Below are positions 57,881 to 64,000 of a stretch of DNA of 64,000 nt, piece by piece; the stretch's first letter is position 1, and every line of letters starts with the position of its first letter. Both the position numbers and the translations under genes were made by a program. Source of the DNA: JACVRW01 sp963850205 (lineage in GTDB: Bacteria; Actinomycetota; Thermoleophilia; Solirubrobacterales; Thermoleophilaceae); assembly GCA_963850205.1 (NCBI GenBank), contig CAWKKJ010000015.1, positions 62,001-126,000 on the forward strand. Direction: 5' to 3'. Below the pieces are notes generated by a model that was given only the letters and a program-made list of their open reading frames with translations, made no database searches and had not been told where the DNA came from.

Positions 57881-59214
57881 CCGGCGAGATCCTCCTCCTC
57901 GGCGCATCGCACAAGACCGCGCCGCTGGACCTGCGCGAGAAGCTGGCGCTACCCGCCGGCCGCGCCTCGCGGGCGCTGGCCGAGCTCACCGAGCAGGAGG
58001 CGGTGCACGAGGCCGTGGCGCTGTTCACCTGCAACCGGACCGAGCTGTACCTGGTGACCGCCGACCCGGTGGAGGCCGAGACTGTGGCGCTGGGCATCCT
58101 CTCGCGGCAGGCCGGGCTGCGCCCCACCGAGCTGCTGGGGGCCGTCTACTCGCTGCGGGCGGGCGAGGCGGTGGAGCACCTGTTCGGCGTCACGGGGGGG
58201 CTGGACTCCATGATCGTCGGCGAGGATGAGATCCAGGGCCAGGTCAAGCGGGCGTACGAGCTGGCGCTGGTCGAGGGCGTGACCGGTCCGGTGTCCAACC
58301 GCCTCTTCCGCGACGCCCTGGCGGCCGGCAAGCGCGTGCGCACGGAGACCGCCATCGCCCGCTCCAGCGTGTCGGTCTCCTCGCTGGCCGTGCAGGAGGC
58401 GGCCGCCTTCCTGGGCGACCTGGCCGGCCGGCGGGTGCTGGTGGTGGGAGCGGGGGACAACGCGGAGGTTACGGCCCGCGCCCTTCGCGAGCGCGGCGTC
58501 GAGACGCTGTTCGTGGCCAACCGTCGCTACGACCGCGCGCTCGGCCTGGCCCAGCGCTTCGGCGGCCGGGCGGTGGCCTTTGACGATCTCCCGGCGGAGC
58601 TCGAGCAGGCCGACATCGTCGTCTGCTCCACCGGCGCCCCGCACCAGATCATCGGCCTGGAGGAGCTCCAGCACCTGGCCGGCTCGCGCCTCGGGCGCCC
58701 CCTGGTGCTCATCGACCTGGCCGTGCCCCGCGACATCGATCCCAAGGTGCGCGACTGCCCCGGCATCGCGCTGTACGACATGGACGACCTCCAGCGCGCC
58801 GTGGCCCAGAACCTGAACGTGCGCAAGGGCGAGGCCGAGGAGGCACGGGTGATCGTCGGCGAGGAGACCGCGCGCTTCGGCGACTGGCTTGACAGCCTCG
58901 ACGTGGTGCCCACCATCTCCGCCCTGCGCCGGCGGGGCGAGGACATCGTGGATCAGGTGCTGCGCGAGAACCAGGCCCGCTGGGAATCGATGTCCGAGGC
59001 CGATCGCGAGCGGGTGGCGCTGGTGGCACGCGCGGTGGTGAGCCGCATGCTCCACGAGCCGACCCTGCGCCTCAAGGCCTCGGCCGGCGAGCACGGCTCC
59101 TACCGCTACGTCCACGCCCTGCGCGACCTCTTCGGCCTGGAGGCGGCGCTGGCGCCGGACGACGAGCTGCCGTCGGCGCAGGTCACGAGCCTCGAGGCCC
59201 GCCGGCGTCGGTGA
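57877..59214 (+). CDS. hemA: Glutamyl-tRNA reductase HemA
   Basis: A 445-residue enzyme. LLGASHKTAPLDLREKLALP at the N-terminus, catalytic Cys52 in FTCNRTELY, GLDSMIVGEDEIQGQVKRAY, VLVVGAGDNAEVTARAL for NADPH and a C-terminal helical dimerisation domain. First committed step of C5-route tetrapyrrole synthesis, turning glutamyl-tRNA into glutamate semialdehyde. Coupled to ccmD upstream and hemC downstream by GTGA overlaps, placing heme synthesis and heme export in one transcript. Confidence 0.96.
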   Translation: MTGEILLLGASHKTAPLDLREKLALPAGRASRALAELTEQEAVHEAVALFTCNRTELYLVTADPVEAETVALGILSRQAGLRPTELLGAVYSLRAGEAVEHLFGVTGGLDSMIVGEDEIQGQVKRAYELALVEGVTGPVSNRLFRDALAAGKRVRTETAIARSSVSVSSLAVQEAAAFLGDLAGRRVLVVGAGDNAEVTARALRERGVETLFVANRRYDRALGLAQRFGGRAVAFDDLPAELEQADIVVCSTGAPHQIIGLEELQHLAGSRLGRPLVLIDLAVPRDIDPKVRDCPGIALYDMDDLQRAVAQNLNVRKGEAEEARVIVGEETARFGDWLDSLDVVPTISALRRRGEDIVDQVLRENQARWESMSEADRERVALVARAVVSRMLHEPTLRLKASAGEHGSYRYVHALRDLFGLEAALAPDDELPSAQVTSLEARRRR

Positions 59215-60113
59215 TCCGGCTGGGCACGCGCGGGAGCGCCCTGGCGCTCGCGCAGGCCCGCCTCGTGGCCGGCGCCCTCGAGGGCGAGGTGGAGCTGGTG
59301 CCCATCCGCACCTCGGGCGACGAGGGGCGGCGCTCGCGGGAGCCGATCCAGGGTGGGGACAAGGCCCGCTTCGTCAAGGAGCTGGAGGAGGCGCTGCTGG
59401 CCGGTGACATCGATCTCGCGGTGCACTCGGCCAAGGACGTGCCCACCGAGCTCCCCGACGGGCTGGCCATCGTCGGCGTTCCCGGGCGGGCCGACCCGCG
59501 CGACGCGATCTGCGGCGTCGCCGCTCTGTCCGAGCTGGCGGCCGGATCCACCCTCGGCACGAGCAGCCTGCGACGGCGCGCGCAGCTCCTGGCGCTCCGT
59601 CCCGACCTGGAGGTGCTGGACCTGCGCGGCAACGTGGACACCCGCCTGCGCCGCCTGGCCGAGGGCGACTACGAGGCGGTTGTCCTGGCCCAGGCCGGCC
59701 TCGACCGGCTGGGGCGGGGCGCCGAGGGCGCTCCGCTCGACGACCTGGTGCCCGCTCCGGGGCAGGGCTGCCTGGCGCTCGAGGCCCGCACCGGCGACGA
59801 GGCGGCCGCGGCCGCAGCAGCGGCCGTGACCGACCGGCCGGCGCTTGTTCGCCTCACCGCCGAGCGGGCGCTGGTGTCGGGGCTCGAGGCCAGCTGCCGC
59901 ACACCGGTGGGAGCTCACGCGGTGCTGGACCACGGCAGGCTGCGCCTGATGGCGTTCGCCGGCCTGCCCGACGGCTCGCGCTGGATCACCGACACCCACG
60001 ACGGCGATCCCGAGCGGCCGGCGGAGCTGGGCGACGTGGTGGCCGAGCGCATGCTGGCCGCCGGCGCGCGCGAGCTGCTGGACGCCGCCGAGGCCCTCGC
60101 TCCCGGCGGATAG
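59211..60113 (+). CDS. hemC: Porphobilinogen deaminase HemC
   Basis: A 300-residue hydroxymethylbilane synthase. LGTRGSALALAQARLVAGAL at the start, FVKELEEALLAGDIDLAVHSAKDVP, GTSSLRRRAQLLALRPDLEV, LRGNVDTRLRRL, and Cys229 in EASCRTPVGAHA for the dipyrromethane cofactor. Makes hydroxymethylbilane for HemD. GTG start overlapping hemA by 4 nt. There is no hemB in the window. Confidence 0.96.
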   Translation: MIRLGTRGSALALAQARLVAGALEGEVELVPIRTSGDEGRRSREPIQGGDKARFVKELEEALLAGDIDLAVHSAKDVPTELPDGLAIVGVPGRADPRDAICGVAALSELAAGSTLGTSSLRRRAQLLALRPDLEVLDLRGNVDTRLRRLAEGDYEAVVLAQAGLDRLGRGAEGAPLDDLVPAPGQGCLALEARTGDEAAAAAAAAVTDRPALVRLTAERALVSGLEASCRTPVGAHAVLDHGRLRLMAFAGLPDGSRWITDTHDGDPERPAELGDVVAERMLAAGARELLDAAEALAPGG

Positions 60114-60123
60114 CGTTCGGGCC

Positions 60124-61608
60124 GTGGCCGGGATGGTCTACCTGGTGGGCGCGGGCCCGGGCGACCCCGGCCTGATGACGCGGCGGTCGCTCGTGCTGAT
60201 CACCGCTGCCGATGTGATCCTCTACGACCGCCTCATCCCGGACGGCGCCCTGACGGGCGCCCGGCCCGACGCCGAGCTGCGCTACGTGGGCAAGCAGCCC
60301 GGCGCGGCCGCCCTGCCGCAGGAGGACCTGAACCGGCTGCTGGTGGAGCTGGGCGAGGCGGGAAGGCAGGTGGTGCGGCTCAAGGGCGGCGACCCCTTCG
60401 TGTTCGGCCGCGGCGGCGAGGAGGCCGAGGCGCTGGCCGCCGCCGGGGTGCCCTTCGAGGTCGTGCCGGGGGTGACCGCCGGCGTCGCCGCCCCCGCGTA
60501 CGCCGGCATTCCCGTGACCCACCGCGACGCCGCCTCGGCGGTGGCCTTCGTCACCGGCCACGAGGATCCGGACAAGCCGGAGACGGCGCTCGACTGGGAG
60601 GCGCTCGCGCGCTTCCCGGGCACGCTCGTGCTCTACATGGGCGTGAAGAACCTGCCGCTGATCGCCGAGCGCCTGACAGCGGCGGGCCGCGACCCGGGCG
60701 AGCCCGCGGCGGTGATCGAGCGCGGGACGTACGCCGACCAGCGCACGGTCACAGCTGCCCTCTCCTCGATCGCCGAGACGGTGGAGCGGGCCCGGATTCG
60801 CCCCCCGGCGATCACCCTGATCGGGCCGGTGGCCTCCCTCCGCGAGACGATCGCCTGGCTGGAACGCCGTCCGCTCCACGGCGAGGTGGTGGCCGTGACC
60901 CGGGCCCGGGCGCAGGCCAGCGGGCTGGCCCTGCAACTGCGCCGGCTGGGCGCCGACGTGATCGAGGCGCCCGCCATCCGGATCGAGCCGCGCGCCCTGA
61001 AGATCGGCCCGCCCGAGGGCTACGCGCTGATCTGCTTCACCAGCCCGAACGGCGTCCGCCTCTTCTTCGAGTCACTGGAGGGCGACGCCCGCTCGCTGGC
61101 CGGCCCCACCGTCGCCGTGATCGGCCCGGGCACCGAGCAGGAGCTCCGTCACCGGGGCATCCGGGCCGACATCGTACCCGAGACCTTCGTGGCCGAGGGC
61201 CTGCTGAAGGCGCTGGAGGACGTCGAGCTGCGGGGCCGGAAGGTCCTGGTGGCCCGCGCGGCCGAGGCCAGGGACGTACTGCCCGACGGGCTGCGCGAGC
61301 GCGGCGCCGACGTGGACGTGCTGCCCCTCTACGACACGGTGGCCGAGCCGTTGTCCGGGGCCGCAAGGGCGGGCCTCTCCCGCGCCACCTACGTGACCTT
61401 CACGTCCAGCTCCACCGTGCGGTTCTTCCTGGAGGGCGGCGGCGTGGTGCCCGACCGGGCGCGGGTGGTCTCCATCGGCCCGGTGACCAGCGCCACCGCG
61501 CGCGAGGCGGGGCTCAGGGTCGACGTAGAGGCGAAGCGCCACGACCCGGCGGGCCTGGTGGAGGCCTTGACAGCGGACGCCGCCGAGCGCAGGGTTGCTC
61601 GGGTGTGA
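60124..61608 (+). CDS. cobA-hemD: Fused uroporphyrinogen-III methyltransferase/uroporphyrinogen-III synthase
   Basis: A 494-residue two-domain enzyme. Residues 1-240: SUMT/CobA (YLVGAGPGDPGLMTRRSLVLI, VRLKGGDPFVFGRGGEEAEAL, GTLVLYMGVKNLPLIAERL). Residues about 250-494: HemD (VVAVTRARAQASGLALQLR, ICFTSPNGVRLFFESLEG, VTFTSSSTVRFFLEGGG). The fusion cyclises hydroxymethylbilane and methylates it, feeding heme, siroheme and corrinoids. GTG at 60124 or ATG at 60133. Common in actinobacteria. Its end overlaps the next gene by 4 nt. Confidence 0.95.
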   Translation: MAGMVYLVGAGPGDPGLMTRRSLVLITAADVILYDRLIPDGALTGARPDAELRYVGKQPGAAALPQEDLNRLLVELGEAGRQVVRLKGGDPFVFGRGGEEAEALAAAGVPFEVVPGVTAGVAAPAYAGIPVTHRDAASAVAFVTGHEDPDKPETALDWEALARFPGTLVLYMGVKNLPLIAERLTAAGRDPGEPAAVIERGTYADQRTVTAALSSIAETVERARIRPPAITLIGPVASLRETIAWLERRPLHGEVVAVTRARAQASGLALQLRRLGADVIEAPAIRIEPRALKIGPPEGYALICFTSPNGVRLFFESLEGDARSLAGPTVAVIGPGTEQELRHRGIRADIVPETFVAEGLLKALEDVELRGRKVLVARAAEARDVLPDGLRERGADVDVLPLYDTVAEPLSGAARAGLSRATYVTFTSSSTVRFFLEGGGVVPDRARVVSIGPVTSATAREAGLRVDVEAKRHDPAGLVEALTADAAERRVARV

Positions 61609-62405
61609 TCGTCACGCTGCTCACCGACTACGGCCGCGACGACGACTTCGTGGGCGTCTGCCACGGGGTGATCCGGACGATTCACCCAGAGGCCTCGATC
61701 GTCGACATCACTCACGGCATCCGCCGCTACGCCGTGCGCCAGGGGGCGATCGTGTTGCGCAACACCCTTCCCTACATGCCCCCCGGCGTGCATCTGGCCG
61801 TGGTCGATCCGCAGGTGGGCACCGAGCGCCGCGCGCTCGCTCTGCGCAGCGGCGACGGGCGGCTGCTCGTCGGTCCCGACAACGGCCTGCTCAGCCTGGC
61901 CTGGGAGCGCTGCGGCGGCGTGGAGCAGGTGGTGGACGTGACCCGCTCGCCCCACCGCCTCCAGCCGGTGTCGGCCACGTTCCACGGGCGCGACATCTTC
62001 GCGCCCGTGGCCGCCCACCTGGCCGCCGGAGCTGAGCTGGCCGACGCCGGCGACCCGCTCAATCCTGAGGCCCTGCGCGTGGTCGACCTGCCCGTGCCCA
62101 GGAGCGAGGACGGCGCAGTGGTGGCTCACGCGCTGGTGGTCGACCGCTTCGGCAACGCCGGGCTCAACGTGGACCACGAGGCGCTGGCCGGGAGCGGCAT
62201 CACCCTCGGCGGACCGGTGGAGCTGGAGGTGGCCGGGGAGCGCTACCTGGCCACCTTCGCGCAGACCTTCGCCGACGTGAAGCCCGGCGAGCTGCTGGTC
62301 TACGAGGACGCCTACCGCACGCTGGCTGTGGCCATCAACCGCGGGGACGCCGCGGGCACCCTGGGCCTGCGGCCCGACGCCGAGGTGCGGCTGCGGCCGG
62401 GATGA
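61605..62405 (+). CDS. S-adenosyl-L-methionine hydroxide adenosyltransferase
   Basis: A 266-residue DUF62-family enzyme that hydrolyses SAM to adenosine and methionine. LLTDYGRDDDFVGVCHGVIR at the start, VDITHGI and HLAVVDPQVGTERRALAL in the first domain (D-P-Q-V-G where most members have D-P-G-V-G), FHGRDIFAPVAAHLA with the conserved Arg and Asp, then a beta-barrel second domain with NRGDAAGTLGL near the end. May adjust SAM or adenosine levels after the SAM-consuming CobA step; context only. GTG start overlaps the previous gene. Confidence 0.9.
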   Translation: MIVTLLTDYGRDDDFVGVCHGVIRTIHPEASIVDITHGIRRYAVRQGAIVLRNTLPYMPPGVHLAVVDPQVGTERRALALRSGDGRLLVGPDNGLLSLAWERCGGVEQVVDVTRSPHRLQPVSATFHGRDIFAPVAAHLAAGAELADAGDPLNPEALRVVDLPVPRSEDGAVVAHALVVDRFGNAGLNVDHEALAGSGITLGGPVELEVAGERYLATFAQTFADVKPGELLVYEDAYRTLAVAINRGDAAGTLGLRPDAEVRLRPG

Positions 62406-63070
62406 TCGGCGTCCCGCGGGTCCACCACCGGCTCACCGATTCCACCAACGAGCGCGCCCGGGCGCTGGCCGCGGCGGGGGCGCCACACGGCACTGTGGTG
62501 ACGGCGGACGAACAGGCCGCGGGGCGCGGGCGCCAGGGCCGGGTCTGGGCCGCCGCGCCCGACTCGGCGGTGTTGATGTCGCTGGTGCTGCGCGACGTCC
62601 GCGACAGCCTGCCGCTGGCCGCCGCGGTGGCGGTGTGCGAGGCGGTGCCCCTTCCCGCGACGATCAAGTGGCCGAACGACGTGCTGGTCGAGGGCCGCAA
62701 GCTGGCCGGCATCCTGGTGGAGGGCCGGCCCCAGGAGGGCTGGGCCGTGCTGGGCCTCGGGCTCAACGTGACCACCGCGGAGTTCCCGGGCGAGCTGGCC
62801 GGGCGGGCGACATCCCTGCGCCTCGCGGGGGTCGAGACCGGGCGGGAGGAGGTGCTCCGCGACCTGCTGCGGCAGCTCGCCGCCTGGTTGTCGCGGCCCC
62901 TCGACGACGTGCTCGAGGCCTGGCGGGCCCGCGACACGCTGCGCGGCCGCCGCGTCCGCTGGCGCGGGGGCGAGGGCACGGCGGCCGGCGTGGACGCGGC
63001 GGGCGCGCTCCTGGTGGACACCGGCGACGGGCGCCAGGCCCTCCAGGCGGGCGAGGTGCACCTGCTCTAG
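62402..63070 (+). CDS. birA: Biotin--[acetyl-CoA-carboxylase] ligase BirA (monofunctional)
   Basis: A 222-residue biotin-protein ligase. Signature features are RLTDSTNERARAL, EQAAGRGRQGRVW (biotinyl-AMP loop), LPATIKWPNDVLVEGRKLAG with the catalytic Lys, and VLGLGLNVT. It lacks the N-terminal helix-turn-helix of E. coli BirA, so it is an enzyme only and not a repressor. C-terminal SH3-like domain is present (GRRVRWRGGEGTAAGVD). ATG start overlaps the preceding gene by 4 nt. Last gene of the long plus-strand run. Confidence 0.95.
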   Translation: MIGVPRVHHRLTDSTNERARALAAAGAPHGTVVTADEQAAGRGRQGRVWAAAPDSAVLMSLVLRDVRDSLPLAAAVAVCEAVPLPATIKWPNDVLVEGRKLAGILVEGRPQEGWAVLGLGLNVTTAEFPGELAGRATSLRLAGVETGREEVLRDLLRQLAAWLSRPLDDVLEAWRARDTLRGRRVRWRGGEGTAAGVDAAGALLVDTGDGRQALQAGEVHLL

Positions 63071-63524
63071 AGCTAGTAGATGATTTGACTCCGCGGCCGC
63101 GTGTGCGCGGGGGCGCTCGTGACCGAGCCGGGCGGGGAAGCAGGGCGACGCCGACACACGGGTGCAATGGTCGGCGCCGACTCCTGTCGCGCGGCCGTAA
63201 CCCCCGTCGCTGCGCTGTTGCACTCGCGAGGCCAGCACGTGGGTGTGGCTTCCAGAAGTCGCGGATATGGCGCGTTTGGGAAGCCACACTCGGGCCGGCT
63301 CGGCCTGGCCAAGTCCTCCTTACCCAGCCCCTTCCCCACCCGCGCTTGCGGCCACGCGCGGTGGGCGGGTCGGGCGCCGCTGAGGCTGGGTGGGCGAGCC
63401 CGATCACCCCGAACCGGCGACGCGCCGTGCGCGAGGGCCCGGGCCCGGGGCGACGGTATCCGTGCAGTCATCCGCTTGCGCGGGGTCGTGGAATCCGTGA
63501 TCTAGGCGAGGCCGGGCGGACCGG
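63071..63524. other. Intergenic stretch without recognisable gene
   Basis: Between birA and the convergent truncated gene. Open frames on both strands reach about 130 codons but none has domain-like content. No RNA gene was recognised. Confidence 0.45.
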
Positions 63525-64000
63525 TCACGCCGCGTCGCGCTCCGGGGCCTTCGCCCCGTCCTTCTTCTTCGACCTGCCGGAGCCGTTGCTGGGCGTCTCG
63601 ACCTGCGCGCCGCCCTTGGCCTGGACGGCCTCCTCGCCTCCACCCGACTCGCCGCCGCCCTTGCGGCGCCGGCGGCGCCCGCCCCGGCGGCGCTTGCCCT
63701 TGGGGAAGTTGCGCAACAGATCGCGGGCCAGGGCGCTGGGCTTGCGGGCCATCCGCATGCGGGCGCCGTCCAGCACCTGCTGGGCCTCGGGCGTGTGCGC
63801 CAGGGCGGCGGCAAGCAGCGCCGCCGACAGCCGGCGGTCCTGCTTGCGCGAGGCCTGCACCAGCCGGCGGGCGTTGCGAGCGTGCGCGGCGCCGGCGGAG
63901 TTCACCAGCAGCCCGAGCAGGCGCTTGGTCTCCGGCCAGCGCTGCACGGCGTACTCCTCGTGGACTTCGCGGCTGTACTCGGCCAGGTGCCACAGCCACC
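63525..64000 (-). CDS. Conserved hypothetical protein, 5' part outside window
   Basis: Open on the minus strand to the window end. The visible 158 residues start with HLAEYSREVHEEYAVQRW and continue through a helical region (RLLGLLVNSAGAAHARNARRLV, RKQDRRLSAALLAAALAHTP) into a strongly basic Arg/Gly/Lys tail (ARDLLRNFPKGKRRRGG onward) with low complexity, ending RSKKKDGAKAPERDAA. No family recognised. The tail suggests nucleic-acid binding or ribosome association. Confidence 0.6.
   Translation of the reverse strand, partial: WLWHLAEYSREVHEEYAVQRWPETKRLLGLLVNSAGAAHARNARRLVQASRKQDRRLSAALLAAALAHTPEAQQVLDGARMRMARKPSALARDLLRNFPKGKRRRGGRRRRRKGGGESGGGEEAVQAKGGAQVETPSNGSGRSKKKDGAKAPERDAA

Noticed and set aside
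57949..59115. Open frame of 388 codons antisense to hemA
   Set aside because: hemA on the other strand is unmistakable; the antisense frame is a GC-bias by-product.
63071..63524. tRNA or other RNA gene in the gap after birA
   Set aside because: No cloverleaf arms or CCA-adjacent acceptor pairing could be recognised by eye.

Overview
The window is 64 kb of very GC-rich (around 70 %) bacterial DNA with tightly packed genes, many 4-nt stop/start overlaps (ATGA, GTGA) and many GTG starts. Gene content (MocR and large AAA-LuxR regulators, alpha/beta hydrolase-cyclase proteins, a holin-X-like protein, ccmABCD beside hemA-hemC-cobA/hemD) points to an actinobacterium. A Thermoleophilia/Solirubrobacterales-like lineage is plausible, but that is an inference from gene content and style. 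No rRNA, tRNA, CRISPR array, IS transposase or integrase was seen.

1-13.6 kb is a patchwork of short, mostly monocistronic metabolic and regulatory genes: short-chain dehydrogenases, glyoxalase-fold (VOC) proteins, an ArsR/AHSA1 pair, a MocR regulator divergent from a carboxymuconolactone-decarboxylase-like gene, two LysR regulators, a VapB/VapC relic, a frameshifted EamA permease and a sigma-factor/LuxR relic.

13.7-30.4 kb looks like an accessory region. It carries four same-orientation copies (A-D) of a dispersed repeat containing the last codons of the aldehyde dehydrogenase gene at 30363-31829 plus its downstream flank. The copies separate gene blocks: class A beta-lactamase-like hydrolase and Tat-exported FAD oxidoreductase, polymer-forming membrane protein, two-domain VOC, broken Vps62-like membrane protein, MFS efflux pump, CsbD, holin-X-like protein; then an AAA-LuxR regulator and small genes; then an LLM flavin enzyme. 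An amidohydrolase relic also lies here. No recombinase is visible, so the origin of the repeat is open.

30.4-39.8 kb holds an aldehyde dehydrogenase/acetolactate-synthase-like operon, a hydrolase-cyclase signalling gene flanked by two 31-bp hairpin repeats, and an envelope cluster (SpoIID/LytB protein, two SGNH hydrolases, an MBOAT O-acyltransferase) suggestive of glycan O-acylation. 39.8-55.6 kb is mostly housekeeping: YceI with a MarR regulator and twin operators, YchF, methylmalonyl-CoA epimerase, nicotinate phosphoribosyltransferase, DUF1385, an M20 peptidase, RarA (frameshifted), a PotD-like lipoprotein, aldehyde dehydrogenase, siroheme synthase N-domain, MoaC and MogA.

55.7-63.1 kb is one continuous plus-strand run, ccmA-ccmB-ccmC-ccmD-hemA-hemC-cobA/hemD-SAM hydroxide adenosyltransferase-birA, linking heme export and cytochrome c maturation to tetrapyrrole synthesis. 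The window ends in a truncated minus-strand gene for a basic protein. Several conserved genes (EamA permease, Vps62-like, rarA) are broken only by single-base indels, so residual sequencing error must be weighed against real decay.
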